This document shows positions 14,223 to 23,725 of a DNA stretch of 64,000 bases, one piece after another (positions within the stretch are counted from its first letter, which is position 1; every line of letters begins with the position of its first letter). Source of the DNA: Alphaproteobacteria bacterium (GTDB lineage: Bacteria; Pseudomonadota; Alphaproteobacteria; Micavibrionales; Micavibrionaceae). The translations under genes and the position numbers were made by a program. The stretch covers positions 124,001-188,000 of the forward strand of contig NVTV01000021.1 in assembly GCA_002401695.1 (NCBI GenBank), given 5' to 3'. The notes under the pieces are model-generated. The model saw only the letters and a list, made by a program, of their open reading frames with translations. It searched no databases and was not told the DNA's origin.

Positions 14223-16658
14223 ATGATGAACATAACAAAAATGAAAAGTTCAGGGGATATGCTGCGCAGACTTGCAGTTGTAAGTGCTCTTATGGGGGCA
14301 ACGGCACTGACCCCAGCATTTTCCGAACAAGCATTTGCTCAAACCGTAGATTCTAACCAAGAGGCGAGTAACGGGTCTGGTCTAGACCAAATTATAGTTT
14401 CAGGTCGACGGCGTGAGGAAAACTTGCAAGATACACCGATTGCAATTTCAGCATTTACGGCTGAAAAACTTGAACAAAGACAAATATCTAGCACGGAAGA
14501 TCTTGATTTTATTACTCCGAGTTTGCAGTTTAAGACGAGTGGGCAGCTTTCTGGCAACAGTTCTGCAGCTGTTGTGTTCATCAGGGGCGTAGGACAAATT
14601 GACCCAACGGCAGCTGTTGATCCGGGTGTGGGTGTTTATATTGATGAGGTTTATGTAGGGCGCTCCGTTGGCGGGGCTATTGACTTTGGTGATATTGCAA
14701 GTGTTGAGGTCTTGCGCGGGCCGCAAGGTACGCTCTTTGGGCGAAATACAATTGGCGGCGCTATATTGATACGCTCCAAGGAGCCTGAATTTGATAGAGT
14801 AAAAGGAACGGGGAAGCTCCGCATTGGTGATGATAACCTTGTTGAGGCATTTGCGGCATTAAACGTACCGCTTTCAGATACTTTGGCTGTTCGCGGTTCT
14901 GTAGGGCTGCGTAAAAGAGAAGGCTATGTTACGCGTGTGTTTGACGGGCTGGATTTGGGTGATGATGATACATATACGCTGAAAGCATCCTTGAAGTGGG
15001 AGCCAACGGATAGTTTTAACTTCTTGTTACGTGCTGATTATACAGACGAGAATGAAAACGGTTCCCCATTTGTCTTCGCCGGAATTAATGAGAGCGCCGC
15101 TGTCGCGGCTATTGTTAGTGTTGCGGCGGGGTGTCCGGGTGCGACAATACCATTCGCGCCTGTCGCTCCGGGGGATGTTCGTTTTGGCGCCCCGAATGTT
15201 CCAAATATTAACGACCCTAGATGCGCTAATGATTTTCAGGACTTAGGTCCTTTTGTTAACGGTGGTACTGCGCCTGTAGAGAGTACTCTGAACGTTTGGG
15301 GCGTTTCTGCGACCGCAGAATGGGATGCTAGTGAGACGGTAACGTTGAAATCCATTACGGCGTATCGCTCAACAGATTCTAGAGGCATTCGTGATGCTGA
15401 CAATACTCCATTCGAAATACTAACGACTGATGTCGGAAGTGCGTCGACTCAGTTTAGTCAAGAGCTTCAGGCTCAGTTTGACTTTGATTCTATAACTGGG
15501 CTTGTTGGCGCATATTATTTTGATGAAAAAACAGATGATCGTGTATCTGCTTTTCTATCATTCCCTCCAGCGCCTCCATTTATTGCATCTATTTTGGCGG
15601 GAGGTCCGGGGACACGAGACTTACAGGTTGTAAACTTGAGAACAGAATCGTTTGCATTGTTTTCTGAGTGGGATTACGAGATCGTTGAAAACCTCAACCT
15701 TTCTGGAGGGTTGCGCTATACGGAAGACAAGAAGAGTTTTCAGGGGACGATTTTTAACATCTTCCCGTCCACGAACCCCGATCCAAGCCCTTTGCCAACA
15801 CAAGCAATTCCTGATGGAGGTCCATTATTTGTCTTTCCCGATAAGTTTTCGGACACATTCACTGCCGTCACGGGTACTGCAAGGCTAAGTTATAGGTGGA
15901 CAGATAATGTGAATACTTACCTCTCCTATGGTCGTAGTTTCAAATCTGGTGGTTTTAATACTCGGTATAATTCTCCACCTCCTGGTAACTTACCTATATC
16001 CTTTGGTGAAGAGACAGTTACATCTTATGAGTTAGGCGCAAAAATTGATCTTACGAATAGTCTTCGTGTAAATTTAGCAGGTTTTCTTTCCGACTATCAA
16101 GACATACAGCTAATTTTCCGTCAGGGCGTTGTACCGATATTGTTTAATGCGGGGACGGCTTCTATCAATGGATTTGAAGCAGAATTTACATTCCAGCCAA
16201 ATCAAGATTTTATACTCGAGGGCGGTTTCAGTATTTTGGATGCCAAAATTAAAAGTGTTACTCCTATTCCGGGGGCGACGGCTACAATTACCCAAAATAG
16301 TAAGTTGCCGTTGACGCCGTCATTCCAAGGCAATTTTGGTATTGGCTATACGTTCCATCCCTCTGCTCGTTATTCAATCACGCCTCGTTTCGATGGTTCT
16401 TATACAGCTAGCCACTTTTTTGATGTAGGCAATACAAGTCTTGTCGCACAAAATGATGGTTATTTTTATGGCTCGGCATCTATTACACTTGAGGATGAGG
16501 ATGAGGATGCTGACTGGAGGCTAAGGTTTGGTTTTCAGAACGTTACTGATGAGTTGTTTCTACAGCAAGGCAATGCCTCTCTTGCTACTCTAGGGTATGC
16601 GGAAGCTATTTATGCTCGGCCAAGAAGCTGGTTCTTGGAAGTTTCTAAAAATTTCTAG
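14223..16658 (+). CDS. TonB-dependent outer-membrane receptor, putative aromatic substrate importer
   Basis: An 811-residue receptor. A signal peptide ends near residue 40 (EQAFAQT); the TonB-box/plug start is IIVSGRRREENLQDTPIAIS, followed by VEVLRGPQGTLFGRNTIGG in the plug and a beta-barrel ending in the usual aromatic residue (EVSKNF). No STN signalling domain is present, so it acts in transport rather than surface signalling. It heads the block with vanillin dehydrogenase, hydratase/lyase, CoA ligase and MFS transporter, and so probably brings a phenylpropanoid or lignin-derived oligomer across the outer membrane (inference). A duplicated ATG (MMN) leaves the first codon uncertain. Confidence 0.9.
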   Translation: MMNITKMKSSGDMLRRLAVVSALMGATALTPAFSEQAFAQTVDSNQEASNGSGLDQIIVSGRRREENLQDTPIAISAFTAEKLEQRQISSTEDLDFITPSLQFKTSGQLSGNSSAAVVFIRGVGQIDPTAAVDPGVGVYIDEVYVGRSVGGAIDFGDIASVEVLRGPQGTLFGRNTIGGAILIRSKEPEFDRVKGTGKLRIGDDNLVEAFAALNVPLSDTLAVRGSVGLRKREGYVTRVFDGLDLGDDDTYTLKASLKWEPTDSFNFLLRADYTDENENGSPFVFAGINESAAVAAIVSVAAGCPGATIPFAPVAPGDVRFGAPNVPNINDPRCANDFQDLGPFVNGGTAPVESTLNVWGVSATAEWDASETVTLKSITAYRSTDSRGIRDADNTPFEILTTDVGSASTQFSQELQAQFDFDSITGLVGAYYFDEKTDDRVSAFLSFPPAPPFIASILAGGPGTRDLQVVNLRTESFALFSEWDYEIVENLNLSGGLRYTEDKKSFQGTIFNIFPSTNPDPSPLPTQAIPDGGPLFVFPDKFSDTFTAVTGTARLSYRWTDNVNTYLSYGRSFKSGGFNTRYNSPPPGNLPISFGEETVTSYELGAKIDLTNSLRVNLAGFLSDYQDIQLIFRQGVVPILFNAGTASINGFEAEFTFQPNQDFILEGGFSILDAKIKSVTPIPGATATITQNSKLPLTPSFQGNFGIGYTFHPSARYSITPRFDGSYTASHFFDVGNTSLVAQNDGYFYGSASITLEDEDEDADWRLRFGFQNVTDELFLQQGNASLATLGYAEAIYARPRSWFLEVSKNF

Positions 16659-16701
16659 GGGTTGAGGAGTTTTTAAGTATCTGGGTCGAAAGGATTTGAA
16701 G

Positions 16702-18144
16702 ATGGATACCACATGTCTTCTGGTGGGCGGTAAATATCATGATGGAGCAACATTCGTAAGAAAAAACCCACTGACGGGTGAAGTCGCTTCTGTTGCTGTT
16801 GCTGCCAGCATAGATCAAGCCAATGCAGCGGCTCATGCTGCGGCCAATGCTTTTGCAGTATGGTCACAAACAGGGCCAAATGCACGGAGAGCAAAGCTGA
16901 TGCTTGCGGCCGATTGCCTCGAAGCGAAGAAGGATAAATTCGTGGCGGCAATGATGGCGGAGATTGGCGCTACGGCGGGCTGGGCTCAATTTAATTTGAT
17001 GCTAGCTGCTGGTGTCATACGTGAAGCGGCGGCGATGACGACCCAAATTACGGGAGATGTTATACCCTCCGATAAGCCAGGTTGTTTGGCGTTATCAATA
17101 CGTGAGCCGGTTGGTGTTATATTGGGTATTGCGCCTTGGAATGCCCCCATAATTCTGGGGGTTAGATCCATAGCTATGCCGCTCGCATGCGGAAATACTG
17201 TGATATTCAAAGGGTCTGAGCTTTGCCCACAAACCCACGCTCTGATTGTGGAAGCTTTCCATGAAGTGGATATTGGGGATGGTGTTGTGAATTATATTAC
17301 AAATGCCCCCGAAGATGCAGGCAACGTTGTTGGCGCGTTAATTGACCATCCTGCCGTTCGTAGAATTAATTTTACTGGATCGTCAGAAGTTGGGCGCATC
17401 ATCGCTGTGCGGGCCGCCAAGCTCTTAAAGCCTGTGTTATTGGAGCTTGGTGGGAAGTCACCCTTAATAATATTGGACGATGCAGATATTGATGAGGCTG
17501 TGAAATCTGCGGCTTTTGGCGCGTTCATGAACCAAGGGCAAATTTGTATGTCCACAGAACGTATCATTGTAGATGAAAAAGTAGCCGATCAGTTTTTAGA
17601 GAAATTTTCTGCTAAAGTGGCTTCTATGCCTGTGGGTGATCCAAGGGAAGGGAACACGCCTCTTGGTGCTGTTGTTGATGAAAAAACAGTCACAAAACTA
17701 GCAGCATTCACAAAAGACGCCGTCGCTAAAGGGGCTTCGATCCTTAATGGAGGAGACGCAAAAGGCGTCCTCATACCGGCAACGGTTATTGCCAATGTTA
17801 CACCTGATATGAAGCTATTCAGAGAAGAAAGTTTTGGCCCTATCGTTGCTGTGATCAGAGCAAAAAATGAAGCGCACGCAATAGAACTTGCGAACGACAC
17901 CGAATACGGTTTGTCGGCTGCAGTGTTCACGCGCGATACGGCACGAGGCTTACGCGTTGCTAAGCAAATCCAATCCGGTATTTGCCACATCAATGGCTCG
18001 ACGGTACATGACGAACCGCAAATGCCGTTTGGAGGCGTAAAAAATTCAGGATATGGCCGCTTTGGAGGCAAGGCTGGAATCGACGCTTTTACAGAACTTC
18101 GTTGGATTACGATGGCAACCTTACCTAGCCATTATCCGATATAA
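16702..18144 (+). CDS. vdh: Vanillin dehydrogenase (aldehyde dehydrogenase family)
   Basis: A 480-residue NAD(P)+-dependent aldehyde dehydrogenase. The ATG at 16702 has GAAAGGA seven bases upstream; an in-frame TTG at 16696 has no room for a ribosome site. Catalytic Glu248 (LELGGKSP) and Cys282 (NQGQICMSTER) are present, with the cofactor loop FTGSSEVG and the oxyanion region IAPWNAP. Together with the adjacent feruloyl-CoA hydratase/lyase, whose product is vanillin (or 4-hydroxybenzaldehyde), the role is oxidation to vanillate (or 4-hydroxybenzoate). The sequence alone would only support benzaldehyde-type aldehyde dehydrogenase. Confidence 0.88.
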   Translation: MDTTCLLVGGKYHDGATFVRKNPLTGEVASVAVAASIDQANAAAHAAANAFAVWSQTGPNARRAKLMLAADCLEAKKDKFVAAMMAEIGATAGWAQFNLMLAAGVIREAAAMTTQITGDVIPSDKPGCLALSIREPVGVILGIAPWNAPIILGVRSIAMPLACGNTVIFKGSELCPQTHALIVEAFHEVDIGDGVVNYITNAPEDAGNVVGALIDHPAVRRINFTGSSEVGRIIAVRAAKLLKPVLLELGGKSPLIILDDADIDEAVKSAAFGAFMNQGQICMSTERIIVDEKVADQFLEKFSAKVASMPVGDPREGNTPLGAVVDEKTVTKLAAFTKDAVAKGASILNGGDAKGVLIPATVIANVTPDMKLFREESFGPIVAVIRAKNEAHAIELANDTEYGLSAAVFTRDTARGLRVAKQIQSGICHINGSTVHDEPQMPFGGVKNSGYGRFGGKAGIDAFTELRWITMATLPSHYPI

Positions 18145-18179
18145 ATTAGTAAAAATTAGTAAAATAAAGGGTCAGAATA

Positions 18180-19001
18180 ATGTCTGAATCTAAACTTGTT
18201 GCCTATGAAGTTATAAACCGTATTGCCTGGGTTAAATTTAATCGCCCAGAGAAGCGAAACTGCATGAGTCCGGCTTTGAATGCACAAATGATGGATGTCC
18301 TTTGTGAACTTGAATTTCGTGATGACGTCGGTGTTCTCGTTCTCAGCGGAGAAGGTGATGCCTGGTCAGCAGGGATGGACTTAAAAGAGTATTTTCGCGA
18401 GACGGAAGCTAAAGGGCATGGTGCTGTTCGTGCGGCACAACGTATGGCGTATGGTTGGTGGGAACGTTTGCGTTGGTATCAAAAACCGACTATCGCCATG
18501 GTCAATGGATGGTGCTTTGGAGGTGGTTATGGCCCACTTTACGCATGTGATCTCGCTATTGCAGCAGAAACTGCGACGTTCGGCCTTTCAGAAATTAACT
18601 GGGGAATTTTGCCCGGTGGCGGCGCGACGAAAGTGATTACTGATCTGGTTCCAATGCGTGATGCTATGTATCATGCGATGACAGGTGAGAATATTGATGG
18701 TCGTAAGGCATCGGAGTGGCGTTTGGTCAATGAGGCTGTGCCACTGAGTCAATTGCGCGAGAGGGTAACAGAAATTGCCAATGTCCTGTTAAAGAAAAAT
18801 CCGGTTGCTTTAAAAGCGACGAAAGATGTTGTCCGCCGTGTTCGCGACATGACATACGACAGTGCAGAAGATTATCTTATTCGTGCACAGGAAGCGGCGA
18901 ATAGTTATGATAATGATGGACGCAAAGAAGGTCTAAAACAATTCATTGATGACAAAACCTATAAGCCGGGACTGAATTCTTATGACGTAGAGAAAAAATA
19001 G
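18180..19001 (+). CDS. ech: p-Hydroxycinnamoyl-CoA hydratase/lyase (feruloyl-CoA hydratase/aldolase)
   Basis: A 273-residue crotonase-fold enzyme that hydrates feruloyl-CoA and cleaves the product to vanillin and acetyl-CoA. Strong family signatures are FNRPEKRNCMSP, AWSAGMDLKEYFRE, KPTIAMVNGWCFGGGYGPL and FGLSEINWGILPGG; the glutamate in LSEINWG is the catalytic acid/base of this enzyme, and the C-terminus (KQFIDDKTYKPGL) matches the family. It lies 35 bases after vdh and 13 before the CoA ligase, so all are one operon with the following MFS gene. The same enzyme handles 4-coumaroyl-CoA and caffeoyl-CoA. Confidence 0.94.
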   Translation: MSESKLVAYEVINRIAWVKFNRPEKRNCMSPALNAQMMDVLCELEFRDDVGVLVLSGEGDAWSAGMDLKEYFRETEAKGHGAVRAAQRMAYGWWERLRWYQKPTIAMVNGWCFGGGYGPLYACDLAIAAETATFGLSEINWGILPGGGATKVITDLVPMRDAMYHAMTGENIDGRKASEWRLVNEAVPLSQLRERVTEIANVLLKKNPVALKATKDVVRRVRDMTYDSAEDYLIRAQEAANSYDNDGRKEGLKQFIDDKTYKPGLNSYDVEKK

Positions 19002-19014
19002 CGAAGGTTTTGTA

Positions 19015-20505
19015 GTGGCAGTTTTTTTTGATGATATAGGCTTCCATGCGCGCGTAAGGCCGGCAAAAAAAGCCATATGTGATCTCTCTACAAAAAGAAG
19101 TTGGACTTATCTAGAAACGGACGAAGTTGTTTCGCGTACAGTCACAGTTCTAAAGGCAAGTGGAGTGGTCGCCGGTGAACGCGTGGTTGTTCTTGCAAAA
19201 AACTGTGCAGAATTTATTTTCATACATTTTGCTTGCGCGCGTATTGGTGCAATGTTTGTACCTCTAAATTGGCGCTTGGCCAAACCAGAACTCGAGTATT
19301 TAATCAAGAATGCTGACCCTGCACTAGTTGTTGGGGATGAGTGTCTTGTAGAAAACAATCTTGATGGCATCACTCTAGCGAGTTGGCGCGATCAAGTTGA
19401 AGCGGCACCTTTATTCAAAACAGTGAGACCGGATGCCGACAAACCATCTTTAATTTTGTATACCTCTGGAACAACGGGGCGTCCAAAAGGCGTTTTGTTA
19501 AGTGAAAATAATATTGCGACTACCACGGAAAACTTTGTGGTTCTTGGACATGTTTCAAATTCTAGTGTTTTCTTATGCGATTCTCCCATGTTTCATGTTA
19601 TTGGGCTTATCGTGAATGTCCGCCCAGCATTGCATATGGGCGGCGAGGTGTTGATATCAAATGGATTTAAGGCACAGCAGACACTTACACGTATTGCCAA
19701 GCCAGACTTGGCTATAAGTCACTATTTTTGTGTGCCGCAAATGGCCTTGGCAATACGTAAGTTGCCAGAGTACAAACCCGAACAATTGAGTGGGCTCACT
19801 GGTATATTCACAGGGGGAGGGCCCCATTCGCCCGCTCATATCAATGCGTGGCTTAACGACGGTATTATGGCTATTGATGGATATGGTATGAGTGAAGCCG
19901 GCACCATTAGTGGTATGCCGCTTGATGGTGATTTGGTGCGCCGACATGCTGGGGCGGTCGGCATTACTCCGCCTGGGGTTGAGATATCTATATCAGATTT
20001 GAACGGAAACGAGGTCGGTCAGGGCGAGGCGGGCGAAGTGCATGTAAAAGGCGCAAATGTTTTTAGTGGGTATTGGCGTAATGCTGATGCGGTTGCTGAT
20101 GCATTCACAAAATCTGGTTGGTTCAAGACTGGGGATATTGGGCGTATTGATAGCGATGGGTTTTTATGGCTATTAGGCAGATCGAAAGATATGTATATCT
20201 CCGGTGGGGAGAATGTTTATCCTGCTGAGATTGAAGGCGCCCTTGCGGGAAACCCGTCGATTGCCGAGTGCGCAGTAGTGCAGCAGTCTGATGAACAATG
20301 GGGTGAAGTGGGGCATCTTTTTGTCGTGCCTAGTCTAGATTCTTGTTTGACATCGGAGAACATTGTGTCCGAACTCAACACGTGTCTTGCTCGATATAAA
20401 ATTCCCAAACATGTAAGTTTTATCGATAAATTACCAAGAAATAGTGCTGGGAAAGTACGAAAAATAATCTTGCGAGAATTGTTGGAAGGTGCAAAAAATG
20501 ACTGA
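19015..20505 (+). CDS. fcs: Feruloyl-CoA (hydroxycinnamoyl-CoA) synthetase, AMP-forming
   Basis: A 496-residue ANL-superfamily acyl-CoA ligase starting at GTG. The ATP/AMP-binding loop LILYTSGTTGRPKG, the A5-type motif DGYGMSEAG, KTGDIGRIDSDGFLWLLGR and the C-terminal lysine region PRNSAGKVRK are all intact. It would activate ferulate and other hydroxycinnamates with ATP and CoA for the upstream hydratase/lyase. Sphingomonads such as SYK-6 use a different, ATP-grasp type feruloyl-CoA synthetase, so an AMP-forming ligase beside a sphingomonad-type lig pathway is noteworthy. The substrate assignment rests on gene context. Confidence 0.85.
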   Translation: MAVFFDDIGFHARVRPAKKAICDLSTKRSWTYLETDEVVSRTVTVLKASGVVAGERVVVLAKNCAEFIFIHFACARIGAMFVPLNWRLAKPELEYLIKNADPALVVGDECLVENNLDGITLASWRDQVEAAPLFKTVRPDADKPSLILYTSGTTGRPKGVLLSENNIATTTENFVVLGHVSNSSVFLCDSPMFHVIGLIVNVRPALHMGGEVLISNGFKAQQTLTRIAKPDLAISHYFCVPQMALAIRKLPEYKPEQLSGLTGIFTGGGPHSPAHINAWLNDGIMAIDGYGMSEAGTISGMPLDGDLVRRHAGAVGITPPGVEISISDLNGNEVGQGEAGEVHVKGANVFSGYWRNADAVADAFTKSGWFKTGDIGRIDSDGFLWLLGRSKDMYISGGENVYPAEIEGALAGNPSIAECAVVQQSDEQWGEVGHLFVVPSLDSCLTSENIVSELNTCLARYKIPKHVSFIDKLPRNSAGKVRKIILRELLEGAKND

Positions 20506-21802
20506 TCCACGTAAAACCATAGCGTCATTACCATTAAGCCGGTTTCAAATATTGGTGATTATTTATTGTACACTCCTCAATGCGTTAGATGGTTTTGATG
20601 TTTTGTCCATCAGTTTTGCTGCACCGGGTATTGCCTCCGAATGGAATATTACGCGGGGGACCTTGGGGTTCGTGCTGGCGATGGAGTTGTTTGGAATGGC
20701 AATAGGGTCGATTATTCTTGGGCTTTTTGCTGATAAAATGGGACGAAGGCCGATTCTTTTGACAAGCCTCGTTATTATGTCATCTGGAATGTTTTTAGCC
20801 AGTATCGCAGATACGCTATACGGTTTATCTGTAGTGCGATTGTGGACGGGACTGGGAATTGGTGGGATGTTGGCGGCCACAAATGCCATGGTCGCGGAGT
20901 TTTCTAATGCGAAGCGCAGATCCCTTGCTGTGGTTATTATGGCAACAGGTTATCCGGTTGGCGTGATCATAGGGGGGACAATCGCTTCCTATTTGTTGGT
21001 GAGTTTTGACTGGCGGTCTATTTTCGTTTTTGGTGGTGTTGTTTCCCTTCTCTTCTTACCACTCATTTGGTTCTCTATTCCTGAATCCGTATCGTTTCTC
21101 ATTCAAAAAGGTCCACCAAATGCTCTAAAGAAAGTGAATGGTATTCTTGCGCGCATGGGGCGGGAAAAGGTCAGCGCTTTACCCGAGGCTGATAGCAATT
21201 CCAAGCCTTTAACTAAATCTCTGTTTTCCAAAAATATAGCGCTCACGACTTTTCTCTTAACGGCTGCATATTTCGCGCATATAATGACATTCTATTTCAT
21301 TTTGAAATGGATTCCGAAAATTGTTGTTGATATGGGATTCGCGCCTTCATTAGCTGGAACTGTATTGGTATGGGCCAGTGTTGGCGGAGCAACGGGTTCG
21401 ATTGTTTTGGGCTTATTAAGCCAAAAAATTGACGTGCGGAGATTGGTGATATTAGCACTCATACTCGCGTCTGGTATGATCATTTATTTCGGCCAAGGCC
21501 AGGATGGACTCACCAAATTATCTATCGTAGCTGCGGTCGCTGGTTTCTTTACCAATTCTGCTGTTGTCGGGCTTTATGCTATAATTGCATCTTCATTTCC
21601 GACAGAGTTACGCGCGACCGGAACCGGTTTTGTTATTGGTGTCGGTCGAGGTGGCGCGGCCTTGGGGCCAATCGTCGCGGGCCTTCTTTTCTCGGCGGGA
21701 TTTGGTTTAAATGTTGTTGCAGGTGTTATGGCGATCGGGTCAATAATTGCAGCCATAGCTATTTTCGTGCTCATTAAGGTGGTGAAACCCAGTTTAAACT
21801 AA
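20498..21802 (+). CDS. MFS transporter, aromatic acid:proton symporter (PcaK/VanK type)
   Basis: A twelve-helix major facilitator of 434 residues. The ATG at 20498 is eight bases after GGAAGG, inside the end of the ligase gene (8-base overlap); an in-frame GTG at 20489 is too close to that site. The first helix carries LDGFDVLSISFAAPGI, the signature of the aromatic acid:H+ symporter family, and the helix 2-3 loop has GLFADKMGRRPIL. It would move hydroxycinnamates, vanillate or 4-hydroxybenzoate across the inner membrane. It closes the block that begins at 14223. Confidence 0.88.
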   Translation: MTDPRKTIASLPLSRFQILVIIYCTLLNALDGFDVLSISFAAPGIASEWNITRGTLGFVLAMELFGMAIGSIILGLFADKMGRRPILLTSLVIMSSGMFLASIADTLYGLSVVRLWTGLGIGGMLAATNAMVAEFSNAKRRSLAVVIMATGYPVGVIIGGTIASYLLVSFDWRSIFVFGGVVSLLFLPLIWFSIPESVSFLIQKGPPNALKKVNGILARMGREKVSALPEADSNSKPLTKSLFSKNIALTTFLLTAAYFAHIMTFYFILKWIPKIVVDMGFAPSLAGTVLVWASVGGATGSIVLGLLSQKIDVRRLVILALILASGMIIYFGQGQDGLTKLSIVAAVAGFFTNSAVVGLYAIIASSFPTELRATGTGFVIGVGRGGAALGPIVAGLLFSAGFGLNVVAGVMAIGSIIAAIAIFVLIKVVKPSLN

Positions 21803-22281
21803 CATGGCTTAACTCTATCAAGGTTTAATTTTATATTGGCTTTGAGTACGTTTAAAAATGAGAAAATTTCGTTCTAATTTTGTTGAACCTGTGAAGGCGG
21901 TTATAATTTTTTTAAAGCATAAAGCTTGCTCGGATGAATGTGCAAAACACGGCACATGGCGCGAACGGCATGTTCTAAATTGTGGCTTGATAAAAGCACG
22001 CTTCACGTGGCCTTCTTTGCGAAGTACCTCTTGGTCTTTTTTCAGAAATCCCGCTCCTTAAACTTCCTTGTTAAATTCTTATACTGTGGCGAATTGCGGC
22101 CGAAAGCATGCACAGCGGCCAATAAGCCAATGAACTGAAGGCCACCAAGATCCGACCTTGTAAAGTTCAATAACGTGGTTTATTGAACTTAAATATTTGC
22201 AGTTGTTTGACCAGCATTGAGAGCAACCAAGGCGCATCTACTTTCTATAGTTAGTGCAATATAAAATTAGGAATTAAAGTA
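21803..22281. other. Intergenic region with no supported gene
   Basis: This 479-base stretch separates the ferulate block from the acyl-CoA dehydrogenase gene. Short open frames on both strands lack ribosome sites and similarity to anything I recognise. The only clear structure is the inverted repeat at 22163-22190, listed separately. Confidence 0.5.
22163..22190. promoter_or_regulatory. Perfect 11-base inverted repeat upstream of acyl-CoA dehydrogenase
   Basis: AAGTTCAATAA (22163-22173) and TTATTGAACTT (22180-22190) are exact reverse complements separated by six bases. The repeat lies 92 bases before the gene at 22282, is AT-rich and has no U-tract, so an operator for a dimeric regulator (for example the GntR or a TetR-type protein) is more likely than a terminator. 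Confidence 0.45.
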
Positions 22282-23583
22282 ATGGCAAATTTGATGATGG
22301 GGTTGAACCCAAATGATGAATTAAATAATCTCAATATGTCCAAAAAAGTGCGCCCTCTATACGAACATGTGAAAAAATTCGTTGTGGAGACTGTTACACC
22401 GATGTCTGAAGAGTTCGTTCGTCTAGGTGAAGATCATGATAATCTTTGGACCTATGCACCGGGTCAACTAGAATGCTTGGAAAAGGCTAAGGATGAAGCT
22501 AAAGTGCAAGGACTATGGAATTTCTTTTTGCCTGATGCTGAAACTGGTGAAGGATTAAGTAATTTGGACTATGCTTATATAGCGGCTGAATTGGGTAAAA
22601 ATCCATTAGCTCCTGAATGTATGAATTGTTCGGCACCTGACACAGGAAATATGGAAGTATTAGAGCGGGTTGGAACTCTAGAACAAAAAGAAAAATGGCT
22701 TAAACCACTGCTGGAAGGAAAAATTCGTTCGGCGTTTGCAATGACTGAACCCGGTGTGGCGTCATCAGATGCGAAAAATATTGCCACAACCGCAGTTCTT
22801 GAAGGAGATGAGTGGGTCATAAATGGCGAGAAGTTTTATATTTCAGGTGCAGGGGACCCGCGTTGTAAAATAATGATTACGATGGTTAAGACAAACTCAG
22901 ACGCTGAACCACATAAACGCCAGTCGCAAATTCTTGTGCCCCTAGATGCTTCTGGTGTGAAAATCCTAGGTGGTATGCAAATCTTCGGTGACTATGATGC
23001 CCCCCACGGTCATATGCATATTTTGTTCGATAATGTTCGTGTTCCAAAAGGAAATATGTTGCTCGGGGAAGGGCGCGGGTTTGAAATTTCTCAATTACGT
23101 TTAGGCCCAGGCCGTATTCATCACTGTATGCGTTCAATTGGCATGGCAGAAAAAGCACTTGATCTTATGGTGGTGCGAGGCATGAGCCGTCAGGCATTTG
23201 GGCGTGATTTGATAAAGTTGGGTGGCAATATTGAGAAAGTTTCTCGTGCTCGAATAGATATTGAAGCGATGCGGATGATGGTATTAAAAGCAGCCAAAGC
23301 TATGGATGTGTTGGGTAATGCTGAAGCGCGTGTTTGGATTTCCATGATTAAAGCTATGGTGCCTGAGCGTGTGTGTGCAATTATTGATGACGCGATACAG
23401 ATACACGGAGCGGCGGGCGTTTCTCAATGGTCACCACTAGCAGACATGTATGCGCATCAACGTACATTACGTCTCGTTGATGGTCCTGATGAAGTACACC
23501 ATATGGTCGTTGGTCGTGCTGAAACCCGGAAATATTCTGGAGGAGAAGAAGACCCTGCAATGGCCGCTGTCTGGCGAAAGTAG
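22282..23583 (+). CDS. Acyl-CoA dehydrogenase
   Basis: A 433-residue FAD-dependent acyl-CoA dehydrogenase. Typical elements are FAMTEPGVASSDA (flavin/substrate loop), WVINGEKFYISGA, the helical GRGFEISQLRLGPGRIHHCMR, the stretch RQAFGRDL and the C-terminal IQIHGAAGVSQWSPLADMYAHQRTLR? region containing HGAAGVSQWSPL and LVDGPDEVH. It is of the longer-chain/ACAD10-11-like group. It would introduce the alpha,beta double bond in an acyl-CoA. It is separated from both the ferulate block and the divergent-facing thiolase and probably serves the beta-oxidation-like pathway of the second cluster (inference). Confidence 0.88.
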   Translation: MANLMMGLNPNDELNNLNMSKKVRPLYEHVKKFVVETVTPMSEEFVRLGEDHDNLWTYAPGQLECLEKAKDEAKVQGLWNFFLPDAETGEGLSNLDYAYIAAELGKNPLAPECMNCSAPDTGNMEVLERVGTLEQKEKWLKPLLEGKIRSAFAMTEPGVASSDAKNIATTAVLEGDEWVINGEKFYISGAGDPRCKIMITMVKTNSDAEPHKRQSQILVPLDASGVKILGGMQIFGDYDAPHGHMHILFDNVRVPKGNMLLGEGRGFEISQLRLGPGRIHHCMRSIGMAEKALDLMVVRGMSRQAFGRDLIKLGGNIEKVSRARIDIEAMRMMVLKAAKAMDVLGNAEARVWISMIKAMVPERVCAIIDDAIQIHGAAGVSQWSPLADMYAHQRTLRLVDGPDEVHHMVVGRAETRKYSGGEEDPAMAAVWRK

Positions 23584-23725
23584 CATAATTTGGGCGCATG
23601 GTGATTGAATTTTCTGATTTGTTGTTGAGTAATATTTCTCTTCAACTAATGCACCAATTAGGTTCTGTGCCAAACAATGAATCGATTGCGGGAATAATGC
23701 TAAGGTTTTGATAGAGCGAGGTCGA

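Noticed and set aside
21858-22138. Overlapping short open frames after the MFS gene
   Set aside because: No ribosome binding site, no recognisable motif, and several frames on both strands compete equally.
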